NCBI RefSeq assembly: GCF_026341825.1
Contig: NZ_JAPENY010000001.1
Location: forward strand, 3,534,001-3,598,000
From: Streptomyces sp. NBC_00620
Lineage (GTDB): Bacteria > Actinomycetota > Actinomycetes > Streptomycetales > Streptomycetaceae
Direction: 5' to 3'
DNA length: 64,000 bases
Of this stretch, positions 1-7,761 are shown in pieces. Numbering within the stretch: the first letter of the stretch is position 1; each line of letters begins with the position of its first letter. The notes below the pieces were generated by a model, which searched no databases, was not told the DNA's origin, and was given only the letters and a program-made list of their open reading frames with translations. Both the position numbers and the translations under genes were made by a program.

Positions 1-841
1 TGTCGGAGAGGACGACACCCGGGGCGCCGGCCAGGAGCTCCGTGGCGCGCTCCACGCTCAGCGGCCGCGCAAAGCGGGCGTTCACCTGGAGCGAGTGCCC
101 GGAGAAGACCGGGACGCGCACGCAGGTGCCGGAGACCTTGAGGGCGGGGATCTCCAGGATCTTGCGGGACTCGTTGCGGAGCTTCTGCTCCTCGTCGGTC
201 TCGTGCAGCCCGTCCTCGACGATCGAACCCGCGAGGGGGATCACGTTGAAGGCGATGGGCCGCTTGTAGACCCCCGGCTCGGGGAAGTCGACGGCGGAGC
301 CGTCGTGGGTCAGCTTGTCGGCGTCGGCGACGACCTTGAGGGCCTGGCCGTGCAGCTCGGCCACACCGGCGACACCGGAGCCGGAGACCGCCTGGTAGGT
401 GGCGACGACGAGGGCCTCGAGGCCCGCCTCCTCGTGCAGCGGCTTCAGCACCGGCATCGCGGCCATCGTCGTACAGTTCGGGTTCGCGATGATGCCCTTG
501 GGCCGGTCCGCGATCGCGTGCGGGTTCACCTCGGAGACCACGAGGGGTACGTCCGGGTCCCTGCGCCAGGCGGAGGAGTTGTCGATCACGACGGCGCCCT
601 GCGAGGCGACCTTCTCGGCGAGCGCCTTCGAGGTCGCGCCGCCCGCTGAGAAGATGACGATGTCCAGGCCCGTGTAGTCGGCCGTGGAGGCGTCCTCGAC
701 CGTCACACCGTCGAGGACCGACCCGGCCGAGCGGGCCGAGGCGAACAGACGCAGCTCGTCGACCGGGAAGTCCCGCTCGACCAGGATCCTGCGCATGACC
801 GTGCCGACCTGACCGGTGGCTCCGACGATTCCGACCCTCAC
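1..841 (-). CDS. asd: aspartate-semialdehyde dehydrogenase, 3' end beyond window
   Basis: Makes aspartate semialdehyde from aspartyl phosphate (NADPH-dependent), the branch point to lysine/diaminopimelate, threonine and methionine in the cytoplasm. The N-terminus carries the Rossmann motif GATGQVG. The catalytic cysteine sits in NPNCTTMAAMPV at about residue 123. About 280 codons are present and roughly 60 C-terminal codons lie outside the window. The GTG start follows a good GAAGGAG ribosome site. Family assignment is secure; the end is unseen. Confidence 0.95.
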   Translation of the reverse strand, partial: MRVGIVGATGQVGTVMRRILVERDFPVDELRLFASARSAGSVLDGVTVEDASTADYTGLDIVIFSAGGATSKALAEKVASQGAVVIDNSSAWRRDPDVPLVVSEVNPHAIADRPKGIIANPNCTTMAAMPVLKPLHEEAGLEALVVATYQAVSGSGVAGVAELHGQALKVVADADKLTHDGSAVDFPEPGVYKRPIAFNVIPLAGSIVEDGLHETDEEQKLRNESRKILEIPALKVSGTCVRVPVFSGHSLQVNARFARPLSVERATELLAGAPGVVLSD

Positions 842-946
842 GAGGACTCCTTCACGTGGCGATTGCATGGCCTGGGCGTTTCCATCATGCGTCTCACCCG
901 GGCCGCTGTGTCCAATCCTTTGCCCGGGGTGTGGGACGCCACTCCC

Positions 947-2989
947 TCAGCCGCGCAGTTCGATCGTCCACTCGCCCAGTGACCGGACATGGAGGAATGA
1001 GCTCGAAATGCGGTACGGACCGGAAGATGCGGTGATGTGCCGGTGCGGAAACAGGTTTTCGTCCAGTTCGAAGACGTGGATCAGGCCGGTCGCGACGGGC
1101 ACCATCTCGACCTCGGGCCCGGTGTGACGTACGACTCCATACCAGCCACCCGGGGTCCGTGCGCCGAGCACGGGCGCGGCCCCGATCGGGGCCGGCTCCA
1201 GGCGCCACTTCGTGCCCTCGGCGGCGCGGACCGACACGAAGCAGGTGCCGCCCGGGTCGACCCACACGGGGCCGAGAGTGGGACGGCGGCGGCCCAGGGT
1301 GTCGGCGATGGACACCGACTTTCCGTACGGGTGGTTCACGGCCCACGCGCTCAGGTGCTCGTTGTCGCCGCGCGAGGTCCGCTGCACCGTCATCAGGGTG
1401 GGCGGTCCCTGATAGCGCAGAACCGTGCTGCCCACGCCCTCGGCCGGACCGGTGAGCAGCGGAGCCTCCTCCTCGGGCAGCAGCCGCAGCGTCCACTCGC
1501 CCGAGCATCCGATCCGTACGGGCTGCTCGGCCCTGCCGTCGGCGAAGAGCAGGGCCGTGCCACGGGTTCCGCGCTCGCGGCCGGTGAACCAGTTGTCCTC
1601 GTCGCCGTACTCGTCGACGGTCTTCACTTCGAGCGAGTAGTCGGCCTTGGCGCCCGGGAAGTCGTACCGGACCAGCGCCGGGCGCCCCGGGCGGGGGTTG
1701 ACCAGCGTGATCGTCTTGTGGCCCCGGCCTTCGTAGACGCCCGTCTTCTGGCCGGCGGACGGGTTGCGGACGGGCAGGGGTTTGGCGGTGAGCTCCCAGT
1801 TGCCCTCGGCGTTCTCGACGACGATCAGGAGCGGGCCGTCGGGGACCGGGACGGTCTGCTTGAGCCGGCCGATCTCGTTGACGATCAGGTCGTGCCGGCT
1901 GAGGTCGTCCAGGTGCGTGGCCTCGTGGAGGTTCACCTGGAAGAGCTCGCGGTCGGCGCCGCCGTCGAACCTGACTTTCACATCGGCCGCGGTGCCGGTG
2001 TAGGCGAGGACGTCGGCGCCGCGGCCCGTGAGCTTCGCGGTGCCGAGCGGGCGGGCCGCCGACAGTGGGAGCACGGTGACCGTCCAGGCGCCGCTGTAGT
2101 CGACGTTCAGCCGCAGCGGACGGTCCTGCGGGGGCTGGACCAGCGCGCGGCCGTGGAAGTCGGGCAGGAGCGTGTTGAAGACGAGGCGGTCCCTCTTGTT
2201 GCGGTGGTCGAGGGTCTCGACACTGAGGTAGTCGTCGCCCAGAACCCGGATCTCCACGATCACCGGACCCGGCGGCAGGGGTACGTCCACGGAGACCACG
2301 CCGTTGCCGCGGCCGCTCTGGGCATAGGGCGCGAAGTCGGCGCCGAGGGAGCCCGGTGCCGGTGCCTGTGCGGGCGCCTGTGCCGGCGAGGGGATCGATA
2401 TGACGGTGGCGGGCGGCGGTTCGCTCGTCTTCGAGATGTCCGTACGCACCACCGGAGCCACCGGCTCCGCCACCACGATCCCGAAGTCCGTCGCCAGCCC
2501 CGCGAGCCCCGACGCGTAACCCTGCCCCACCGCGCGGAACTTCCACTCCCCGTTGCGCCGGTAGAACTCGCCCAGTACGAAGGCGGTCTCGCTCGACGCG
2601 TCCGTCACCTCGTAGTGCGCGACCACCGCCCCGTCCCCGGCGAGCGCCTGCACGGCGAGTCCGGGCACCGCACCGAAGACCCCTCCGTCGCAGGACCCCG
2701 CTATCAACACCCGCTGCACGGCGGGCTCGATCCGCGGCAGGTCCAACTCCAGCCACTCGGCGAGCTGCCCGCCGCCCTCGCCGTTCCCCGCGTGCCGTAC
2801 GGCGCCCGAGGGATGCGCGGGCTGGTTGAAGAAGACGAGGTCGGCGTCGCCCCGTACCCTGCCGACCGCGTCGAGCAGTAGTGCCGAGGCGTCCACGGAG
2901 GGGGTCCCCGGCACGTTCCGCCGGCAGACCGCGACACGCAACAGACCTGCGGGAACAGGGATGTTGGCGCCCTTGATGATGTGCGTCAT
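947..2989 (-). CDS. TerD-domain protein with long C-terminal repeat region
   Basis: A 680-residue protein. Residues 1 to about 170 are a TerD domain: start MTHIIKGANIPVP, then DASALLL, VFFNQPAHPSG and GEFYRRNGEWKFRAVGQGY, the calcium-binding tellurite/stress-resistance fold. A Pro/Ala linker follows (about 195-225). The remainder is built of roughly 100-residue units, each marked by an SGxW or EGxW strand near residues 300, 395, 497, 594 and 674. No signal peptide is visible, so it is probably cytoplasmic. The ATG at 2989 is chosen because TerD proteins begin M-x-x-I/L-x-K-G; an ATG at 3013 is in frame but neither has a clear ribosome site. TerD proteins are often tied to stress or membrane-associated complexes; the exact role here is unknown. 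Confidence 0.85.
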   Translation of the reverse strand: MTHIIKGANIPVPAGLLRVAVCRRNVPGTPSVDASALLLDAVGRVRGDADLVFFNQPAHPSGAVRHAGNGEGGGQLAEWLELDLPRIEPAVQRVLIAGSCDGGVFGAVPGLAVQALAGDGAVVAHYEVTDASSETAFVLGEFYRRNGEWKFRAVGQGYASGLAGLATDFGIVVAEPVAPVVRTDISKTSEPPPATVISIPSPAQAPAQAPAPGSLGADFAPYAQSGRGNGVVSVDVPLPPGPVIVEIRVLGDDYLSVETLDHRNKRDRLVFNTLLPDFHGRALVQPPQDRPLRLNVDYSGAWTVTVLPLSAARPLGTAKLTGRGADVLAYTGTAADVKVRFDGGADRELFQVNLHEATHLDDLSRHDLIVNEIGRLKQTVPVPDGPLLIVVENAEGNWELTAKPLPVRNPSAGQKTGVYEGRGHKTITLVNPRPGRPALVRYDFPGAKADYSLEVKTVDEYGDEDNWFTGRERGTRGTALLFADGRAEQPVRIGCSGEWTLRLLPEEEAPLLTGPAEGVGSTVLRYQGPPTLMTVQRTSRGDNEHLSAWAVNHPYGKSVSIADTLGRRRPTLGPVWVDPGGTCFVSVRAAEGTKWRLEPAPIGAAPVLGARTPGGWYGVVRHTGPEVEMVPVATGLIHVFELDENLFPHRHITASSGPYRISSSFLHVRSLGEWTIELRG

Positions 2990-3146
2990 GGGGCACATCG
3001 TGGCAGTGACCATGGCGTGAAGTCGATGAGAAGAAAATGAGAGAGAGAAGTGGAGGCCGGGGGTCCGTGGAACTCCGCGGAAGCGAGCCGAACGTTCTGG
3101 CCCGATCCGGCGTCATAGAGGAAACGCGGGGGAGGGGAGGGGTGCT

Positions 3147-3680
3147 GTGCTGCGCAGAAAGGCCCGCCGCGGCCAGGGGGGCGTCCAGGAGGTGGACGAC
3201 CCCCTGGACGCGGCGCAGGAGCGCCGGGTGCGGGCGGTGCTCGCGCTCGGCGGGGTACCGCAGGCGGACCTGCCGGACGGGGTTCAGCAGGTCCGCCTGC
3301 GGTTGCTGGAGCGCGCGGCGAAGGGGGACGAGGCGCCGCGTGACGTGTCCGCGTGGGCGGCGGTCGTCGCGTCCAACCTGGCGATGGACTGGCACCGGGC
3401 CAAGCGCCGTCAGGAGCGGCTCGGTGAACGCCTGGCCTCGCTGAGGCAGTTGGAGCACCCCTCGGACGAGGACTCCAGCGTGCTCTCGCTCGCGGTCGCC
3501 CAGGGTCTGGACGAACTGCCCGACTCCCAGCGCCAGGTCCTTGTCCTGCGCTTCTACGCCGACCTGCCCGTCCGCGACATAGCCGAGGAACTCGGCATCC
3601 CGGAGGGCACGGTCAAGAGCAGGTTGCACGCGGCGGTACGGGCACTGCGCACCCGCCTGCACGAGGACGAGGTGGTGTGA
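3147..3680 (+). CDS. ECF-type RNA polymerase sigma factor (copy 1)
   Basis: A 177-residue sigma-70 family factor with region 2 at about residues 20-100 and a clear region 4 helix-turn-helix near 130-165 (RDIAEELGIPEGTVKSRLHA). The GTG start follows a G-rich GGAGGGGAGG ribosome site. It is separated by one base from a membrane protein gene, the usual layout of an ECF factor and its cognate regulator. It closely resembles the sigma factor encoded at 4549, sharing the RVRAVLALGGVPQ and WAAVVASNLA stretches, so the pair arose by duplication. Confidence 0.93.
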   Translation: MLRRKARRGQGGVQEVDDPLDAAQERRVRAVLALGGVPQADLPDGVQQVRLRLLERAAKGDEAPRDVSAWAAVVASNLAMDWHRAKRRQERLGERLASLRQLEHPSDEDSSVLSLAVAQGLDELPDSQRQVLVLRFYADLPVRDIAEELGIPEGTVKSRLHAAVRALRTRLHEDEVV

Positions 3681-3681
3681 C

Positions 3682-4419
3682 GTGGCCGAGTACGAAGGTG
3701 TCGACGCGCTCCTGGCCGCGATCACGGACGAACCGCTGCCCGAAGGAGCCCAGGACGACGCCGAGTTCATGGCGGAGCACGGGTCGGCGATGGCGGATGT
3801 GGCGCTGTTGCGCGAGCGGCTGGGGGTCATCGGGGACGCGCTTGCGGAGCCCGCGGAACGCAAGGAAGCAGCGAAACCAGCGCCGACGCCGGCACGGGCG
3901 CCGAGGAGGCGCGCACGCCGGGCCCTGCCCATCGCCCTGGGAACCTTCGCCGCAGCCGCCGTGGCCGCGATGGTCCTCGGCATGGGCTGGCTCATCTCGC
4001 AGAACGGAATCGGCGTCGGGGCCGCCGACAGCAGTAGCGGGGAGAAAGCGGCGGACAACAACGCGCAGTCCGACCAGAGGTCCGCGCTCAGCACCCCGGG
4101 CTACCTCGCCTGCGCCCGGCTCGTCGTCGAGGGTACGGTCGCGCAGGTTGAGCCGGGCCCCGACGCGAGCCAGGACCGCATCACCCTCGACGTGAGCCGC
4201 TACTACAAGCCGGAGAAGGGGAAGGATCAGGTCATCCTCGTTGTGGACCTGGACATCGTTCCGCGGCTGCAGAAGGGCGACCACGTCCTCGTCGGCATCC
4301 CGGCCGGCGCGGCGTCCGCCGGCACCTGGATCAAGGGGGAGGAGAACATCGCCCGCGAACGCGCGTGGATCGTCTCGGCGCTGCCGGACGCGAACACACT
4401 CGAGTGCACTGACCGTTGA
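3682..4419 (+). CDS. single-pass membrane protein, probable sigma regulator (copy 1)
   Basis: A 245-residue protein: cytoplasmic N-terminus about 75 residues long, basic RRRARR, one membrane helix (about 80-103), then an exported domain. The N-terminus lacks the HxxxCxxC zinc motif of ordinary zinc anti-sigma factors. The outer domain has EGTVAQVEPG, LDVSRYYKPEKG and two cysteines (ACARL and LECTDR) shared with the copy at 5106. The gene starts one base after the sigma stop, so translation is probably coupled. By position and topology I infer an anti-sigma or sensory partner; no known family was recognised. Confidence 0.8.
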   Translation: MAEYEGVDALLAAITDEPLPEGAQDDAEFMAEHGSAMADVALLRERLGVIGDALAEPAERKEAAKPAPTPARAPRRRARRALPIALGTFAAAAVAAMVLGMGWLISQNGIGVGAADSSSGEKAADNNAQSDQRSALSTPGYLACARLVVEGTVAQVEPGPDASQDRITLDVSRYYKPEKGKDQVILVVDLDIVPRLQKGDHVLVGIPAGAASAGTWIKGEENIARERAWIVSALPDANTLECTDR

Positions 4420-4548
4420 GGCGACCGTGCCGTTGATCCGGGCCCGGTTTCCTTCTGGGCTCCGTTTCCGCAGAATGGGGTTCCGCCCCCGTCGAACGAT
4501 CCCTGATGCTTCTGCGTCATAGGAGAAACACGATGGGGGAGAGCACCG

Positions 4549-5103
4549 GTGCCGATCAGGAGATCCCCGCGCGCTGACCAGGACCCGCGCACCGACCAGG
4601 ACCCGCACGACGCGGATCCGCTCGAAGCGGCCCAGGCCGACCGGGTCCGCGCGGTTCTGGCGCTCGGCGGCGTACCGCAGGACGACCTTCAGGACGGGCT
4701 GCAACAGGTACGGCTACGACTGCTGGAGCGCCGGGCACGTGGCGAGGAGTCCCCGCGTGACGTCGGCGCCTGGGCAGCGGTGGTGGCATCGAACCTCGCC
4801 GTTGACTGGCACCGTACGAAACACCGTCAGGAGCGGGTCAGCGAGCGGCTCTCACTCTTGAGTACTCCGGATGCCCAGGTGCAGGGCGGTCCCGAGGAGG
4901 GGCTGCTGGCCCTCGCCGTCGCCGAGGGACTCGACGCGCTGCCCGCCCCGCAGCGGCAACTGCTCGTCCTGCGCTACTACGCGGACCTCTCGGTGCCGCA
5001 GATCGCGGAGCAGCTGGGGATCCCCTTGGGAACGGTCAAGAGCAGGCTGTACGCGGCGGCGAAGCTGATGCGCGATCGGCTGCAAGTGGAAGAGGTGGCT
5101 TGA
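4549..5103 (+). CDS. ECF-type RNA polymerase sigma factor (copy 2)
   Basis: A 184-residue paralogue of the factor at 3147. Region 2 contains DLQDGLQQVRLRLLE and region 4 contains PQIAEQLGIPLGTVKSRLYA. A GGGGGAGAG ribosome site lies about eight bases before the GTG. An ATG at 4532 is in another frame and is not the start. The stop abuts the second membrane-protein gene, repeating the sigma/membrane order of the first pair. Target promoters are unknown. Confidence 0.93.
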   Translation: MPIRRSPRADQDPRTDQDPHDADPLEAAQADRVRAVLALGGVPQDDLQDGLQQVRLRLLERRARGEESPRDVGAWAAVVASNLAVDWHRTKHRQERVSERLSLLSTPDAQVQGGPEEGLLALAVAEGLDALPAPQRQLLVLRYYADLSVPQIAEQLGIPLGTVKSRLYAAAKLMRDRLQVEEVA

Positions 5104-5105
5104 CG

Positions 5106-5840
5106 GTGCACGAGCACGAGCAGCCGGTGGACGACGAGCAGCTCATGGCGGTGCTGCTGGGCCGGCCTTCGCCCCAGGACCCCGGTACCGCCGCCGACAG
5201 GCACGCGGCAGCGGAACGGGACATGGCCGCCGTACAGGGACAGCTACGGCGGATCGGCGACGGGCTGGCCCGGGCGGCCGCGACGGCGCCCGTCGCCCCG
5301 CCGGAACCGCGGGCGCCCGTCCGCCGCTCTCGGCGTACGCGCAAGGTCGTCCTCGCACTCGCGGCCTCCGTGGCCGTCGCGCTGGTCGGCACGGCCGCCG
5401 CCTATCTCGTCGCCCACAACGGCACCGTGGACGGCGGCGCCGACGAGGCCAGGCTCACTGCCGAGGGCTCCATCGCCTGCTCCACGGCCGTGGCCGAGGG
5501 CACGGTGGCCCGCGTCGACGCCCTTGGCGGCGACGAGAGGTTCCGCGTCGTCCTGGACGTGGACCGCTACTACAAGCCGGAGAGCGGGAAGCCGCAGCTG
5601 AGTTTCACCACCGAGGGTGCGGAGACGAAGACGTACTACCGGATCGGCGTGCGGATGCTGGTCGTGGTCTCCGGGATCGCCGCGGAGGGGCTCGAGACCT
5701 TCCGGGAGGGTGACCCGGCGCTGCCCGACGGTGGCCCCGACGCGCCGTCCGGGCCAGTGCGCGACGCCCTGGAATGGGGGCGCCAGTGGGTCGGGAAGGC
5801 CCTGCCCGGTGCGCGGGGGGTCGACTGCCCCCTCGAATGA
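5106..5840 (+). CDS. single-pass membrane protein, probable sigma regulator (copy 2)
   Basis: A 244-residue paralogue of the protein at 3682: cytoplasmic N-terminus, basic RRSRRTRK, membrane helix (about 82-103), exported domain with ACSTAVAEGTVARVD and LDVDRYYKPESG, and a C-terminal VDCPLE cysteine. No zinc anti-sigma motif. The GTG at 5106 is preferred by analogy with copy 1, where the GTG follows the sigma stop directly; a TTG at 5100 overlapping the sigma stop is a possible alternative. I infer signal sensing or sigma restraint. Confidence 0.78.
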   Translation: MHEHEQPVDDEQLMAVLLGRPSPQDPGTAADRHAAAERDMAAVQGQLRRIGDGLARAAATAPVAPPEPRAPVRRSRRTRKVVLALAASVAVALVGTAAAYLVAHNGTVDGGADEARLTAEGSIACSTAVAEGTVARVDALGGDERFRVVLDVDRYYKPESGKPQLSFTTEGAETKTYYRIGVRMLVVVSGIAAEGLETFREGDPALPDGGPDAPSGPVRDALEWGRQWVGKALPGARGVDCPLE

Positions 5841-5950
5841 TCCCGGTCTTCTGAGTAAAGCCGTTGCGTATTCGATCACAATCCCTTTACCTTTCCCTTG
5901 CGTGATTTTTGTGGCAGGTGCATGCCATTTACATCCAGGGGGGATGTGTC

Positions 5951-6718
5951 GTGAGTACGAACAGATCGAAGCTCTCGTGGAGAACCGCGGCCGCCGTGGC
6001 CGCCGCGAGCGCGGTCATCGGGGTCGGCGCTTGGAGCGCCTTCGGGGAGGAGTCCCCGGGCTCGCGCCTCGACGCACGGGCCGAGCGGATCATGCACGGG
6101 CGGGAGACCATCGAGTTCGCGAACCTGGAGCAGTTGGTCGGGTCGACGCCGTACATCGTCAAGGCGACGGTGACGGACATCCAGCCCGGCCGGAGCACCG
6201 GCGATGAGGACAGCGGTGGTGTCGAGCAGGCGCGCGACGTGACCCTCTCCGTCGAGACGAGCTACAAGAAGGCGCTGCTGCCGTCCACCCTCGTCGTCGA
6301 GGAGTGGGGCTGGGACGAGGACGGAGCGGGCTACCAGGTGGAGAACGTCGCCTGGAGCAAGATCGGCGACGAGGGCTACTACTTCCTCACCAGGAGCACG
6401 ACCGCCGGCCACTACAAGCTGGTCAACACCCAGGGGCGAGCCCTGGAGACCAGTGACGGGTTCCTGAAACTGTCGGCGGATCCCGAGTCGGAACTCACCG
6501 CGGCCATCGGCTGGATGGACTCGCTCGATTTCGGGCTGCAGATCAGGTACCTGCTCCAGCCGGAGAACAGCGATCAACTCGAAACCGTATCGGAGCCGCC
6601 GGCCGCGCCCAGCGCTTCCCAGACGGAGCCCGCGGCCGACGACGGCAGTGAGGAGCCCTACCCCGACGACTCCGTCGACGACGGCTCGGAACCCAGCGCG
6701 TCGCCCACGAGCGGATGA
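5951..6718 (+). CDS. exported protein related to the two sigma-partner outer domains
   Basis: A 255-residue protein with an N-terminal signal or anchor helix (about 12-30) and an acidic, Ser/Pro-rich C-terminal tail. Its middle (about 55-150) has the same pattern as the outer domains of the two upstream membrane proteins: I/VxATVTDIQPG, then DVTLSVETSYK, then a G-D turn before a strand. There is no cytoplasmic sigma-binding part and no paired cysteines. The GTG follows a run of Gs acting as ribosome site. I infer an extracellular relative of the sensory domains; function unknown. Confidence 0.7.
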   Translation: MSTNRSKLSWRTAAAVAAASAVIGVGAWSAFGEESPGSRLDARAERIMHGRETIEFANLEQLVGSTPYIVKATVTDIQPGRSTGDEDSGGVEQARDVTLSVETSYKKALLPSTLVVEEWGWDEDGAGYQVENVAWSKIGDEGYYFLTRSTTAGHYKLVNTQGRALETSDGFLKLSADPESELTAAIGWMDSLDFGLQIRYLLQPENSDQLETVSEPPAAPSASQTEPAADDGSEEPYPDDSVDDGSEPSASPTSG

Positions 6719-6780
6719 TCGCGCGCCAGGCCCTGCGTGTCAGCACTCCAGCCGTCCGTACCGACAGAAAGCGATCCGAC

Positions 6781-7308
6781 GTGCCGAGACTCTCTCCCCG
6801 GCTCACCGCCGCGCTCGCCGTGGCCGCCGCCCTCATCCTGGCGCTCCCCTCCGCGGCCCACGCCGACCACGACGACGACGGGACCGACCCGGACAACAGG
6901 AACCAGGCGGTCAAGGGCATCAAGCTGACCACCAACGGCACCAACGCGATGAACCACGGCAAGGCCGAACTGGAGCGCAGCGTCATCACCACCTCGTGGG
7001 GCGGCGGTGACATCGAGGTCTACGACGCGGACTACGGCGACACCGAGTGGAGCGGCCGTACGGACTGCACGAACTGGAACGCCCTGTGGACCTCGTGCGA
7101 CATCATCCGCGTCCGCTTCAACCAGTACTACGGCCTCACCGCCTCGCAGTGGCGCAGCCTCGGCTGCCACGAGTTCGGCCACACGGCGGACCTGGGACAC
7201 CGCAAGGCGAGCAACGACTCCGACAACAACTCCTGCATGCGCGGTAAGGGAATCTGGCCGACCCACTACGACCAGCACGACCTGAACGCGATCAAGGCGG
7301 GGACGTGA
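6781..7308 (+). CDS. small secreted metzincin-like metalloprotease
   Basis: A 175-residue exported protein: signal peptide MPRLSPRLTAALAVAAALIL ending about AHA, then a mature domain of about 145 residues. It contains HEFGHTADLGH, which fits HExxHxxxxxH (zinc ligands and catalytic Glu), followed 14 residues later by SCM, a plausible Met-turn, with a Cys directly before the motif. The usual metzincin Gly is replaced by Asp. The GTG at 6781 gives a clean signal peptide; an ATG at 6715 overlapping the previous stop (ATGA) would add 22 residues. It follows the sigma-module genes closely. Confidence 0.75.
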   Translation: MPRLSPRLTAALAVAAALILALPSAAHADHDDDGTDPDNRNQAVKGIKLTTNGTNAMNHGKAELERSVITTSWGGGDIEVYDADYGDTEWSGRTDCTNWNALWTSCDIIRVRFNQYYGLTASQWRSLGCHEFGHTADLGHRKASNDSDNNSCMRGKGIWPTHYDQHDLNAIKAGT

Positions 7309-7310
7309 TC

Positions 7311-7691
7311 ATGAGGAAGGGGTTCCTCGTCGCCTCGGTGACCGCGGCGCTGCTCGCGCTCGGCACCACCGGATTCCTCGTCCTGGGGGAGTCGGAGGTG
7401 GATGAGTTCAAGGATTCGGCGAAGAGCAAGGCGTTCTGCCGTACGGCGGCTCCGTTGGATCTGGAACGGACCGAGCAACTCACCGTGCACGAGCGCGAAC
7501 ACATCATCGAGGACCTCAACGACGGCCTCCCCGAGGGAGTTTCGGAGGACTTCGAGCGGCTGCTCGCCTGGTACGACCATGCTGAGCCGGAGCACGAGGA
7601 GGCCGCCCGCAAGTCCAGTTACGCGGTCGGTGAGTTCATCGAGCAGGTGTGCGCGGACGTCAACATCGGCGGGATCCGGACCTCCGGCTAG
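7311..7691 (+). CDS. small exported hypothetical protein
   Basis: A 126-residue protein with an N-terminal hydrophobic segment (about 4-26) and an acidic, helical mature part containing two cysteines (AFCRTAA and QVCADVN). It begins two bases after the metalloprotease stop. The ATG is chosen because GGCGGGGA lies seven bases before it; a GTG at 7305 overlaps the protease stop. I recognise no family. Its location suggests co-expression with the protease, perhaps as inhibitor, chaperone or partner, which is inference only. Confidence 0.7.
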   Translation: MRKGFLVASVTAALLALGTTGFLVLGESEVDEFKDSAKSKAFCRTAAPLDLERTEQLTVHEREHIIEDLNDGLPEGVSEDFERLLAWYDHAEPEHEEAARKSSYAVGEFIEQVCADVNIGGIRTSG

Positions 7692-7713
7692 CCGGGGCGC
7701 ACGGAAGAGACAA

Positions 7714-7743
7714 GGGGCGGGTGTCCTTCCGGACGCCCGCCCC
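7714..7743. terminator. bidirectional hairpin terminator
   Basis: A 13-bp stem (GGGGCGGGTGTCC with its near-perfect complement, one mismatch) with a TTCC loop lies between two convergent genes. Confidence 0.75.
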
Positions 7744-7761
7744 TCGGCTGTCACCCGGGTG

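Noticed and set aside
947..2989. A tellurite-resistance operon
   Set aside because: Only one TerD-type gene is present, with no terZABCEF neighbours, so resistance cannot be claimed.
894..4094. A 1066-codon minus-strand frame across TerD and the first sigma module
   Set aside because: It runs antisense to or out of frame with well-supported genes, has no recognisable domain, and is typical of long frames in high-GC DNA.
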